Assembly (NCBI GenBank): GCA_902635665.1
Contig: CACPOX010000001.1
Location: forward strand, 82,118 to 146,117
Direction of reading: 5' to 3'
Length of the DNA stretch: 64,000 nt
Origin: an uncultured Pelagibacteraceae bacterium
GTDB taxonomy: Bacteria > Pseudomonadota > Alphaproteobacteria > Pelagibacterales > Pelagibacteraceae
A model generated the notes under the pieces. The model saw only the letters and a list, made by a program, of their open reading frames with translations. It did not search any database and was not told the DNA's origin. Each line of letters opens with the position of its first letter. Within the stretch, counting starts at the first letter, position 1. Positions 28,705 through 38,656 of the stretch are shown in pieces. The position numbers were made by a program, and so were the translations under genes.

Positions 28705-30153
28705 TTATCTCTTAGATATAGCCAGATGAACAATAGCACCTAATGATGCTCCTATTATCCAAGCATATCCTCCACCGCCACCTAAATTAGCAAAGAAATC
28801 ACCTAAACCTAAAACCAAGATGTTTGGCCAAACCGTTCCAACTGCAATATATCCTGATAGAATCCATGCTAAAATTGCTTTACGGTTAAAACCTCCATTA
28901 TAATGATATTTTGCACTTGCACTATCATCAAATAAATCATCAACATCTAATTTTTCTTTTTTGATAATGTAATAATCTACAATCATAATACCAAAAACTG
29001 GAGCTAAAATAGCACCAAGTGTATTCACAAATGGAAATAATCCCATTTGAGTAATAACAGCTACCCACATACCACCTATTACAAAACCAAAACCAGCAGT
29101 TATCAGTCCACCAATTTTAAAATTGATTTTACTTGGTATTAAATTAGCCAAGTCATATGCAGGAGGGATAAAGTTTGCAACCATATTAATACCAACTGTT
29201 GCTGCAAAGAATGCAAATGCTGCAATAATTGTTAATCCTAAGTTATCAACTTTAGCAACCATATCTGTTGGGCTTGCAACGTACTCACCAAAAATCGCGA
29301 TCGTTCCACCAGTTATCATTAAAGTAATAAAAGAAAATAAAATTACATTTCCTACTAATCCCCATAGGTTACCTTTTTTCATTTCATCTTCGTTTTTAAC
29401 AAATCTAGCAAAGTCACCAAAATTGATTACCACAGCGGCAAAATATCCAACCATAATTGAAAATACTGCTAGGAAAGCTCCAAATGATCCTAAACCTTCA
29501 AAACCACCTGATCTTTCTCCACCAGAAAATATATTTCCAACTTCTGAAAATAATCCACCACCAGCTTTAACCCATATGACAATCATTAACAGAATCATAA
29601 CAGCATAAACTGCTGGTCCAGCGAAGTTTAAAAATTTTTTAACAAGATCTACACCTTGCCAAAATAAATAAACTTGGAACAATGAAACAAATATAAATGA
29701 AATCCACATTACACCTGTCATACCTAGAAGCATTACTTCACCTTCAATTCCAGTAATACCTGTTATTAAAAGTGCCACAGCTGTCGAAGCAGCATACGTT
29801 TGTGCTCCATACCAAAACATAGCAACAAGTCCTCTAGCCATTGCTGGAAAGTTTGCACCAAAGACACCCATGCTTACTCGAGCGAATACTGGATATGGAA
29901 TTCCATGTTTCACACTTGGTTTACCTGAAAGATTTACGAGCCACATAATAAAAAATCCTGCAAGAATTAATGCAGCAAATACAGCCCAGCCATTTAATCC
30001 TGACGCTAAAAACAAAGACGCTGCCAAAGTATAACCAAATAAACTTTGAACATCATTCGCCCAAACGTTAAAGATTTCAAACCACCCCCAATTCTTTTTA
30101 TTAGCAGGAGTCGGCGCTAAATCTGAATTGTAGAGTTTTGACGATCTACTCAT
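28705..30153 (-). CDS. NCS1-family nucleobase/cation symporter
   Basis: 12-TM protein: NKKNWGWFEIFNVWANDVQSLFGYTLAASLF, PSVKHGIPYPVFARVSMGVFGANFPAMARGLVAMFWYG. Confidence 0.85.
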   Translation of the reverse strand: MSRSSKLYNSDLAPTPANKKNWGWFEIFNVWANDVQSLFGYTLAASLFLASGLNGWAVFAALILAGFFIMWLVNLSGKPSVKHGIPYPVFARVSMGVFGANFPAMARGLVAMFWYGAQTYAASTAVALLITGITGIEGEVMLLGMTGVMWISFIFVSLFQVYLFWQGVDLVKKFLNFAGPAVYAVMILLMIVIWVKAGGGLFSEVGNIFSGGERSGGFEGLGSFGAFLAVFSIMVGYFAAVVINFGDFARFVKNEDEMKKGNLWGLVGNVILFSFITLMITGGTIAIFGEYVASPTDMVAKVDNLGLTIIAAFAFFAATVGINMVANFIPPAYDLANLIPSKINFKIGGLITAGFGFVIGGMWVAVITQMGLFPFVNTLGAILAPVFGIMIVDYYIIKKEKLDVDDLFDDSASAKYHYNGGFNRKAILAWILSGYIAVGTVWPNILVLGLGDFFANLGGGGGYAWIIGASLGAIVHLAISKR

Positions 30154-30368
30154 ACTGATCTCCTTTTGTTATGGTTTAAATAAATTAAACCTGTTATCTC
30201 ATCCAATATCTAGACACTAATACTTTTAAATTTTGTGTAAATAAAATAACGCTCAACTAAAAATAGAAATTTAATTTTTTATAAGCTTTATCTGAGAAAA
30301 ATAAACTATTTATAATTGACCTAAAATGAACATAAAAAAAAATTAATTTTTTTTAAATTAAATTAAAA

Positions 30369-31805
30369 TTAATTGCTCCAACCGCCTACTGCTTTTACCT
30401 CTAAAAACTCCTCAAGACCGTGTTCACCTGCTTCTCGACCTATCCCAGAATGTTTAAAACCACCGAATGGTGCGTCTACAGCAATTCCCGCTCCATTTAC
30501 ATCAACCATTCCAGATCTCAATCTTCTTGCAACTCTTTGTACTTTTTCAGAATCTTGGGTTTGTATATAGTTTGTTAATCCATAAGTAGTATCATTTGCA
30601 ATTTTTATTGCGTCTTCTTCTGTTTCAAATGGAATAACAGATAAAACAGGTCCAAAAATTTCTGTTCTTGCAACTTCCATATTATTGTTAACATTTGCAA
30701 ATACTGTTGGTTTAACAAAGTAACCTTTATCTAATCCATCTGGTTTGCCAGTACCTCCTGCAACTAATTTTGCACCTTCATCAATACCTTTTTGTATTAA
30801 AGTTTGTATTTTATTGTATTGAGTCTCTGAAATAACTGGGCCAATATGTTCACCCTCTTTTTTGGGGTCACCAACTTCAAAACTTTCTGTATATTTTTTT
30901 AATCTCTCAACTGCCTCATTATACATCGACTTTTCAACAAGCATTCTTGTTGGTGCATTACACGATTGACCTGAATTTCTAAAACATCTGAGAGCACCTC
31001 TCTCAATAGCTTCTGGATCAGCATCTTTAAAAATTATATTTGCTCCTTTTCCACCTAACTCTAAACTTACTCTTTTAAAATCCTTTGCTGCATTTTGTGA
31101 AATTAATGCTCCCGCTCTAGTTGATCCTGTGAAAGAAATCATATTAATATCAGGGTGACTTGTTAGTGCATCACCTGTAGTTGCTCCGTCTCCATTTACT
31201 AAATTAAATACTCCTTTAGGAAATTTAATCTCATCAATAATTTCTGCAAGAATCATTGAGGATAATGGTGCTAACTCTGAAGGTTTTAAAACCATAGTGC
31301 ATCCTGATGCAATTGCTGGCATTACTTTTAAACAAACTTGATTCATTGGCCAATTCCAAGGAGTAATTAATGCACAAACACCTTTTGGCTCATAAATTAG
31401 TCTTTGGTTAGGAGCATGTTCACCTAATGGTTTTTCGAATTCAAAATTTTTTAAATATCTTATAAAAGATTTAATATGACTTGCTCCTGTACCTGCTTGT
31501 AATTTTGTTGCAAAATCTTTTGGAGCACCCATTTCTAGAGTTATGGCTTCTGCAATGTCAGCCCATCTTTTCTTATAATTTTCATATAATTTTTCTAATA
31601 ATCCAATTCTCTCTTGTTTAGATGAAAAAGCCCATGATTCATAAGCATCTTTAGCTGCATTAACAGCAAGATCAACGTCAGATTTATTTCCTAAGGTAAT
31701 TACTGCACAATTTTCTTCTGTTGCAGGATCAATTACTTTAATTTCCTCTGAGCTATTCGGTTTAACCCATTGCCCATTTATAAAAAAATTTTTTTTATCT
31801 AACAT
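30369..31805 (-). CDS. Aldehyde dehydrogenase family protein
   Basis: LELGGKGANIIFKDAD, NSGQSCNAPTRMLV catalytic Cys, EIFGPVLSVIPFETEEDAI. Confidence 0.92.
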   Translation of the reverse strand: MLDKKNFFINGQWVKPNSSEEIKVIDPATEENCAVITLGNKSDVDLAVNAAKDAYESWAFSSKQERIGLLEKLYENYKKRWADIAEAITLEMGAPKDFATKLQAGTGASHIKSFIRYLKNFEFEKPLGEHAPNQRLIYEPKGVCALITPWNWPMNQVCLKVMPAIASGCTMVLKPSELAPLSSMILAEIIDEIKFPKGVFNLVNGDGATTGDALTSHPDINMISFTGSTRAGALISQNAAKDFKRVSLELGGKGANIIFKDADPEAIERGALRCFRNSGQSCNAPTRMLVEKSMYNEAVERLKKYTESFEVGDPKKEGEHIGPVISETQYNKIQTLIQKGIDEGAKLVAGGTGKPDGLDKGYFVKPTVFANVNNNMEVARTEIFGPVLSVIPFETEEDAIKIANDTTYGLTNYIQTQDSEKVQRVARRLRSGMVDVNGAGIAVDAPFGGFKHSGIGREAGEHGLEEFLEVKAVGGWSN

Positions 31806-31825
31806 TTCTTGAAACTACCCTTTCT

Positions 31826-32785
31826 TTATGATTTTGCAAATAGATTTGTAAGTTCGTAAACAATTGTTGCTGCTGCCAATGAAGTTACCTCTGCATGATC
31901 ATACGCAGGTGAGACCTCAACCACATCTGCAGAAACTAAATTTAAACCTGAAAGTCCTCTTAAGACATTCACCATTTCTCTTGTAGTCATACCTGCAATC
32001 TCTGGAGTACCTGTGCCTGGTGCAAAAGCAGGGTCAAGCACATCAATATCTATTGATAGATATAATGCGTTATCTCCCACTCTATTTTTAATTCTTTCAG
32101 CAATTTTATCAGTGCCTTCTGTTTGAAATTCATCACAGTGAATTATCTTAAATCCAAAACTTTCATCATTTTTAATGTCATCTTTACTATAAAGTGGGCC
32201 TCTAATGCCTACATGCATAGATGCATCATCTAAAAACAAACCCTCTTCTCTAGCTCTTCTAAATGGAGTTCCATGAGTATATGGTGCTCCAAAATAAGTA
32301 TCCCATGTATCAAGATGAGCATCAAAATGGACTAATGAAACTGGTCCATTATTTTTTTTGTTAATAGCTCTAAGGAGTGGTACAGCAATTGTGTGATCAC
32401 CGCCCAAACTAATTATACCACCTACTTTTTTTAACAGATCTGTTGCTCCAGCTTCGATTTGTTTTATTGCTTCATCAATACTAAATGGATTACATGTAAT
32501 ATCTCCAGCATCAGCCACTTGCTGAACTTTAAATGGTTCTACGTCATAACTGGGATGATAATTAGTTCTTAAATGTCTAGAAGCTTGACGAATACTTTGT
32601 GGGCCAAATCTTGCACCTGGCCTGTAACTTGTACCAGCATCAAATGGCACTCCTACAATTGCAACATCACAACTTTCAACATCTCTTAACTCTGGTAATC
32701 TTGCAAATGTTGACGGCCCTGCAAATCTTGGAACTTTTGTTCCACTTACTGGTTGGATTGGATTTTTATTACGTTCTTTTTTCAT
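31826..32785 (-). CDS. speB: Agmatinase/ureohydrolase family
   Basis: GGDHTIAVPLL, HFDAHLDTWD, SIDIDVLDPAFAPGTGTPEIAGMTTRE. Confidence 0.85.
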   Translation of the reverse strand: MKKERNKNPIQPVSGTKVPRFAGPSTFARLPELRDVESCDVAIVGVPFDAGTSYRPGARFGPQSIRQASRHLRTNYHPSYDVEPFKVQQVADAGDITCNPFSIDEAIKQIEAGATDLLKKVGGIISLGGDHTIAVPLLRAINKKNNGPVSLVHFDAHLDTWDTYFGAPYTHGTPFRRAREEGLFLDDASMHVGIRGPLYSKDDIKNDESFGFKIIHCDEFQTEGTDKIAERIKNRVGDNALYLSIDIDVLDPAFAPGTGTPEIAGMTTREMVNVLRGLSGLNLVSADVVEVSPAYDHAEVTSLAAATIVYELTNLFAKS

Positions 32786-32835
32786 TTATTAACAAAATGT
32801 ACCACATTCTTTTTAAATCGAATATCATCTAAATT

Positions 32836-33564
32836 ATGTTTATGAAGATTTTTAAGCTGATTTTAATATCATTTTTTTTTATAACATCAGCAAATTCAAA
32901 TTCTATTTATAATCTTATCAAAATACCAAATTTAGAAATCTATAAATTAAAAACTCCCAATAAACTGAAATATTTTTATGCAACTAAGCCCTTTAGACTT
33001 GGTGTTCATAAAAATATTTCGTGCATTAATTCAGACACAAAAACTTATAACGAAAAATATCAAATTATATCTAAAAATTTGAGCCGATATTCAAAAAAAT
33101 TTTTAAGAAAAATTAATCTTAAATATATTGTGATGTGTGAAAACCTATCTATTTCAGGAATAAACACGGCTGGAATTCCTGATCACTTGATGAAAACATT
33201 AATTATAGATTTAAAATTTAATGAAAAATATTTTGAGAGAGTAATTCACCACGAATTATTTCATATTATTAATGATAGTTTTAAAGATTTGTTTGATGAA
33301 AATGAATGGAAAAAATTTAATAAGCCAAGTTTTAAATATGCTGATTGCTCTACTTGCTCAAAAAAATTAGGATTAGATACTTATACAAATACTAATGGTT
33401 TTTTTACAGAATATTCAATGACAATTCCATCCGAAGACATGGCAGAAGTATATTCTCATTTAATAACCGGAAATTATAAAATTTCAGATGATGAAATTCT
33501 CAATAAAAAAATTAAATTTATAAAAGATAAATTAAAAGAAATTGATAATACTTTTGTATTTTAG
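32836..33564 (+). CDS. Exported putative zinc metalloprotease-like protein
   Basis: Signal peptide plus HExxH motif HHELFHIIND and downstream SEDMAEVYSHL. Confidence 0.6.
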   Translation: MFMKIFKLILISFFFITSANSNSIYNLIKIPNLEIYKLKTPNKLKYFYATKPFRLGVHKNISCINSDTKTYNEKYQIISKNLSRYSKKFLRKINLKYIVMCENLSISGINTAGIPDHLMKTLIIDLKFNEKYFERVIHHELFHIINDSFKDLFDENEWKKFNKPSFKYADCSTCSKKLGLDTYTNTNGFFTEYSMTIPSEDMAEVYSHLITGNYKISDDEILNKKIKFIKDKLKEIDNTFVF

Positions 33565-33566
33565 AC

Positions 33567-34211
33567 ATGATAAAAAAAGTTAAAGCCTCCCTACATGAAA
33601 AATTAATTTTTATTTTTTTAATAATTCTTGGAGTTTTTGCATTAGGTTTTACTACTGTTATAAAAAATAAATGTTTATTTGTAAAAAACTTTGACCCACA
33701 AAAAATTAATTTTAAAAAACCAAATAATATTGTTGTGCTTAATGCTGAATGCGGGAATGTCATAATTGAACTCTATCCTGAGATATCCCCAAATGGAGTA
33801 GAGAGATTTAAAAAATTAATCAATTTAAAAGCATATGACAATGTAGCTTTTCATAGAGTGATTAAAGATAAACTAGTTCAGGCGGGTGATCTTGAGTTTG
33901 GTAAAAAAGATCAATTAGATTATGGAAAAATTGGAACTGGGGAATCAGGTCTAGGTACTATAAAATCAGAGGTTGATGTCGAGTTTTATTTTGAAAGAGG
34001 TTCAGTTGGTTTAGCGAGAACTTTAAAATATAATACTGAAGATAGTCAGTTTTTTATTATTCTTGATGATGAGCCACTATTTGAAGGTGAATATACTCCT
34101 ATAGGAAAAGTGATTTATGGAATTAAAGTATTAGAAAAAATTAAATATTCTCATAGATCCGAATATGTGCTTAGACCCGATTTTATAAATACAGTAAAAA
34201 TGTTTGAGTAA
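33567..34211 (+). CDS. Cyclophilin-type peptidyl-prolyl cis-trans isomerase, membrane anchored
   Basis: AECGNVIIELYPEISPNGVERFKKLI...YDNVAFHRVIKDKLVQAGD, SQFFIILDDEP. Confidence 0.88.
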   Translation: MIKKVKASLHEKLIFIFLIILGVFALGFTTVIKNKCLFVKNFDPQKINFKKPNNIVVLNAECGNVIIELYPEISPNGVERFKKLINLKAYDNVAFHRVIKDKLVQAGDLEFGKKDQLDYGKIGTGESGLGTIKSEVDVEFYFERGSVGLARTLKYNTEDSQFFIILDDEPLFEGEYTPIGKVIYGIKVLEKIKYSHRSEYVLRPDFINTVKMFE

Positions 34212-34215
34212 AAAA

Positions 34216-36438
34216 TTAATTAACTAGTGGCTTACCAGTTGAGAGTGTGTGCCTAATTCTATCTTGAGTTTCTTTGGTTTCAATTAACCTCATAAAAGCA
34301 TCCAATTCCAATTTGTATAAATCATCTTCTGATAATGTTTTATCAATTGAAGTATCACCACCACTCAATACATGCGCTAGTTCTTGTGCTACTTTTAAAC
34401 CATGATCCAGTATAACTTTATCATTATATAATTTATCTAAAATTTTATTCATTTCAGGAAGAACTGATTTACCTGGAAGATTAAATTTTAATTCTGATGG
34501 GGCTTTGAAGTCTTTATTGTTATTCAAAATTTCTATTGAAGCTTCTAATAAACTATTTCTATTCATAATTTTTTTATCTTGAGGTTTTAGATATTTCATA
34601 GGCTCTGCCTCAACTGGTGAAGTGGCGGTTTTACCGTAACCGATTATATCAAATACTTTAAGAGGTCCGTAATTGGGGTCTTTTTTAGCTGCATCTGTAT
34701 CAAGCCATCTTGCAAGCATTTCTTTACATCCACCACCTGCAGGAATTAAACCAACAATAGTTTCTACTAAACCAACAACAATATTTGTGTGTGAAGCTAC
34801 AAAATTACTTTGCACCATTACCTCAAATCCTCCTCCGAGTGTTAAACCTGAAGGTGCTGAAATTACAGGATGTTCAGAATACTTTAAGTGCTTACATGTT
34901 TCTTGAAAATATTTAATGAATTTTTCAATAGATTTAAAATCACCTTTTTTAGCAAAATCCATAGTATACGTTAAATTTACTCCAGCAGAAAATTGCATGC
35001 TCTCATTTATAATAATTAAAGGTTTGTCGGTTGCTTTTTTAAGTGCATCCATTGAGTCATAATCAAGTGCATTGGCTTTGGTGGTAAACTCAACAATATT
35101 ATAATCTTTAAAACGATAAACTTGAGCAGAATTATTTCCATCAACTCTAATTGCTTTTTTCTTAACTTTTCCTAAAGTTTCAATCTCAGTATATTTTTGT
35201 CTAGAACCATAAAAATCTTGATTCTTATTTTTAAATAAATTTTCTAAAAACTCATTTCCTTCAAATTCATCAATTTTATTAAAAAAGTTTTCAACACCAA
35301 TTTCTTCTAGCATTTCAAATGGGCCTTTTGCCCAATTAAAACCTAATCTCATTGCCTCATCAATATCATTAAAATTTTTAGTAATTCCAGGTACTAAAGA
35401 CGAAGAATATTTTATAATCTTCGAAATAACAGACCAAGCATACTTACCAAATTTATCATCTCTTGTGATTAAAGATTTTAAATCAACTTTATCAGTTCCA
35501 ATATTAATTTTTTGACTCGCAGAATACTCACCCGTTTCAAGATTAATTGCCTCCATCACTTTAGTTACACCAATTTTATTCATTCGGTAAAAACCACCTT
35601 TACCTTTTCTACCAGTGTAACCCGTTTCAATTAATTTTTTTACAAGAGGAATTTCTTTAGCAACTTCTTGGAAAGGGTCATTGTCAGATAGCTCTTTAAT
35701 AAAACTTTTTAAAACATCAGCCATTAAATCAATTCCAATTAAATCATAAAGGCCAAAAACTCCTGTTTTTGGAATACCCATTGGTCTTCCAAATATTGCA
35801 TCTGCTTCTTCAATGCTAAGTTTCATTTTAAAAGCTTCTGTCATTGCAACTTGCATTGCAAAAACACCTATTCTGTTACCTAGAAATCCAGGAGTGTCGT
35901 TACAAATAATTGCACCTTTACCCAATTCAATTTCACAGAATTTTTTAAGTGAATTAATTTTCTCTAAATCATTATTTTCATTTTTAACTATCTCTAACAA
36001 TCCCATGTATCGAACTGGATTAAAAAAATGAGTAATACAAAAATCTTTTTTTTCTTCTGAAGTTAATTTTTCAGATAAAACTTTTATAGGAATAGACGAT
36101 GTATTTGATGAAACAATTGCTCCATCTTTTCTATTTTTAAAAATTTTTTCATATATATTGTGTTTTATATCAATTCTCTCTACTACTGCTTCAACCACCC
36201 AATCAGCATCTTTAACAACACCAAAGTTATCATTAATATTACCAACTTTAATATTGTCTATTTTTGATTTATCCAACAATAATGGTGGTTTTGACTTGAA
36301 TATTCTTTCTCTAGCTTTTTCAGAAATATCAGTTGTTAAATCTAATAGAGTTACTGGAATTTTTGCATTACATAAATGTGCTGCTATTCCGCTTCCCATT
36401 GTTCCTGATCCAATAACTACAACTTTTTTAATATCCAT
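34216..36438 (-). CDS. 3-hydroxyacyl-CoA dehydrogenase/enoyl-CoA hydratase fusion (FadB/FadJ-like)
   Basis: N-terminal VVVIGSGTMGSGIAAHLCNA, FFNPVRYMGLLEIV; C-terminal crotonase-like SAPSGLTLGGGFEVMVQSN. Confidence 0.85.
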   Translation of the reverse strand: MDIKKVVVIGSGTMGSGIAAHLCNAKIPVTLLDLTTDISEKARERIFKSKPPLLLDKSKIDNIKVGNINDNFGVVKDADWVVEAVVERIDIKHNIYEKIFKNRKDGAIVSSNTSSIPIKVLSEKLTSEEKKDFCITHFFNPVRYMGLLEIVKNENNDLEKINSLKKFCEIELGKGAIICNDTPGFLGNRIGVFAMQVAMTEAFKMKLSIEEADAIFGRPMGIPKTGVFGLYDLIGIDLMADVLKSFIKELSDNDPFQEVAKEIPLVKKLIETGYTGRKGKGGFYRMNKIGVTKVMEAINLETGEYSASQKINIGTDKVDLKSLITRDDKFGKYAWSVISKIIKYSSSLVPGITKNFNDIDEAMRLGFNWAKGPFEMLEEIGVENFFNKIDEFEGNEFLENLFKNKNQDFYGSRQKYTEIETLGKVKKKAIRVDGNNSAQVYRFKDYNIVEFTTKANALDYDSMDALKKATDKPLIIINESMQFSAGVNLTYTMDFAKKGDFKSIEKFIKYFQETCKHLKYSEHPVISAPSGLTLGGGFEVMVQSNFVASHTNIVVGLVETIVGLIPAGGGCKEMLARWLDTDAAKKDPNYGPLKVFDIIGYGKTATSPVEAEPMKYLKPQDKKIMNRNSLLEASIEILNNNKDFKAPSELKFNLPGKSVLPEMNKILDKLYNDKVILDHGLKVAQELAHVLSGGDTSIDKTLSEDDLYKLELDAFMRLIETKETQDRIRHTLSTGKPLVN

Positions 36439-36482
36439 AATTACAAATATTCTATATTGAAAAAATTAATTAAGTAAAATAA

Positions 36483-37337
36483 TTATCTATTAATTCCTCT
36501 TAATCTCTCAGATCTTCTTCTTAGTAATTCTGCAGTTACTAAAATTAGAGTAGACATAACTATCAAACATGTTGCCACAGCCATTATGGTTGGACTTAAT
36601 TGTTCTCTTAAACCAACCCACATTTGAATTGGGATAGTGGTATTTTCTAATCCAGCTAAGAATAGTACTACTACTACTTCATCAAATGATGTAACAAATG
36701 CAAATAAAGCACCAGAAATTACACCAGGCATAATAAGTGGTAATGTGATTTTCATAAATGTATTTACTGGATTACTACCTAAGCTTGCAGCTGCTCTAGT
36801 TACACTGTGATCAAAGCCTGACAATGTTGCCGTAACTGTAATTACTACAAATGGAGTTCCTAAGATTATATGAGATAGAACAATTCCTGTATGAGTAGCA
36901 GCTAAGCCAACTTTTGCCATAAAAAAGAAGATTGCCGTACCAGATATAATAAGAGGTACAATCATTGGTGAAATTAATAACGCCATAAAAGCAGCTTTAT
37001 ATGGCATATGCCTACTGCTTAAACCTAGGGCTGCTACTGTTCCAAGAATTGTAGAACCGATTGTTGCAAAGAATGCAATGATTAAACTATTTTTAGTTGC
37101 CAGCCCCCAAGGATTTTTAGTACCGTAGATCATATCTTCATACCATCTTAAAGAGAAACCTTCAGGATCAAGTGCAAGCATCTTAGATGAAAAGTGAATG
37201 TATTGTTCTGCATTAAAAGAAAGTGGCAAGATTACAAACAATGGTGCAATCAAAAAGAAGAACACTAAAAAACAAAAAGTTAAATATGTGTAATGCCATA
37301 TTCTATAGTTTAATGGTGTGTGGTTTGGTAATGCCAT
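36483..37337 (-). CDS. Spermidine/putrescine-type ABC permease (PotC-like)
   Basis: Multi-TM; EAA-loop-like TRAAASLGSNPVNTFMKITLPLIMPGVISGALFAFVTSFDEVVVVLFLAG. Confidence 0.87.
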   Translation of the reverse strand: MALPNHTPLNYRIWHYTYLTFCFLVFFFLIAPLFVILPLSFNAEQYIHFSSKMLALDPEGFSLRWYEDMIYGTKNPWGLATKNSLIIAFFATIGSTILGTVAALGLSSRHMPYKAAFMALLISPMIVPLIISGTAIFFFMAKVGLAATHTGIVLSHIILGTPFVVITVTATLSGFDHSVTRAAASLGSNPVNTFMKITLPLIMPGVISGALFAFVTSFDEVVVVLFLAGLENTTIPIQMWVGLREQLSPTIMAVATCLIVMSTLILVTAELLRRRSERLRGINR

Positions 37338-37339
37338 AA

Positions 37340-38587
37340 TTATCCTAATTTAATATTATCTATGCCAACTAATTTATTATAAACCCAGTATATAGCCAAC
37401 ACTCCTACTAATAGCATTGTTCCAAGAGCAGATGCAAAAGCCCAGTCTAGTGAACTTTTCATGTGATAAGCTATATTATTACTAATTAAAGATCCGCTTG
37501 CTCCACCCACTAAAGCTGGGGTGATATAGTAACCAATTGCCAAAATAAATACTAGCAAACTTCCTGCACCAATTCCTGGGATTGTTAAAGGAAAATAAAT
37601 TTTAATAAATGAAACCAATGGGGTTCCTCCCAATGATTTTCCAGCTCTCATTAAACTTGGAGAGATTGTTTTCATAACGCTGTAGAGTGGTAGAACCATA
37701 AATGGGAGTAGAATTTGTGTCATTGCAACAAATGTACCAATTACATTATACATTAATTCTGGCCTGTTATCGTCTGCGGCCCAACCCAACCAAACAATTA
37801 AATCATTAATTGGTCCTTGTTGTTGAAGTAATACCATCCAACTTGATGTTCTAACCAAAAGTGAAGTCCAAAAAGGTAGCAGTACACAAATCATCAGCAA
37901 ATTGCTGTATTTCATTGGTAAAGTTGCTAACAAATGTGCAATTGGATAAGCAAGAATAAAACAGAAAATTGTAACCCAAAAAGCTACATTTATTGTTCTC
38001 AGCCAAAGTGTTTTATAAATACGTCTATCTTCATCTTGCTGAATAATATTTCTTTGTTCATCAAATTTTAAATCTACCCCTTTTAAATATTTAGCATAAG
38101 ACCATTTGGGAGCAGTATTTTTTAAAGCAACCAAATATTCAGATTGGCCCCATCTTTTGTGAATTTTAATAAACTGTTCTTTGTAATTACCCTCTTCAAG
38201 TTTATCTATTTTTCTTATTGTTTTTTTTATTAAGCTACTGAAGCCTGATTTTTCATAATTTAATCGTGCTATGATTTTTCCAAAGGTTTTATTCTTTTTC
38301 AATAAACTCAGGTCTTCATAAAGTCCTTCGTATACAGGCTCATCTGGCAAGTCTTTTCCGTCCCATTTTTCCATTGCAACAAATGTTTTAGGTAGCATTT
38401 TGGTGATCATTCGATCATCAACACTTCTAAATAACATATCGCCAATTGGAAATATGTAGATAATTAAAATAAATAAAAATAATGGAGCTACAAGCAAAAC
38501 TGCTTTTAATTTATTTTTACGCTCAGCCTTTTTAAGACTTTCCTCTAAGGGTATTCCGTCTGATGATAAAATTTTTTCTTGGCTCAT
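37340..38587 (-). CDS. Spermidine/putrescine-type ABC permease (PotB-like)
   Basis: Multi-TM with LMRAGKSLGGTPLVSFIKIYFPLTIPGIGAGSLLVFILAIGYYITPALVGG. Confidence 0.87.
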   Translation of the reverse strand: MSQEKILSSDGIPLEESLKKAERKNKLKAVLLVAPLFLFILIIYIFPIGDMLFRSVDDRMITKMLPKTFVAMEKWDGKDLPDEPVYEGLYEDLSLLKKNKTFGKIIARLNYEKSGFSSLIKKTIRKIDKLEEGNYKEQFIKIHKRWGQSEYLVALKNTAPKWSYAKYLKGVDLKFDEQRNIIQQDEDRRIYKTLWLRTINVAFWVTIFCFILAYPIAHLLATLPMKYSNLLMICVLLPFWTSLLVRTSSWMVLLQQQGPINDLIVWLGWAADDNRPELMYNVIGTFVAMTQILLPFMVLPLYSVMKTISPSLMRAGKSLGGTPLVSFIKIYFPLTIPGIGAGSLLVFILAIGYYITPALVGGASGSLISNNIAYHMKSSLDWAFASALGTMLLVGVLAIYWVYNKLVGIDNIKLG

Positions 38588-38594
38588 AATAAAA

Positions 38595-38620
38595 AAGGGC
38601 AGTTAAACATAACTGCCCTT
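38595..38620 (-). terminator. Terminator/attenuator hairpin between the PotD-like SBP gene and the PotB-like permease gene
   Basis: AAGGGCAGTT-AAACAT-AACTGCCCTT perfect 10-bp stem followed by T-run on the minus strand. Confidence 0.85.
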
Positions 38621-38656
38621 TTAATATATTATAAAATACTATTCTATAAAACTAAA

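Noticed and set aside
29123-29608. 161-aa plus-strand ORF
   Set aside because: Antisense to the NCS1 transporter; composition mirrors the membrane protein on the other strand
30173-30191. GGTTTAA...TTAAACC inverted repeat upstream of the NCS1 transporter gene
   Set aside because: Seven-bp AT-rich arms are expected by chance at this composition; no riboswitch consensus recognised
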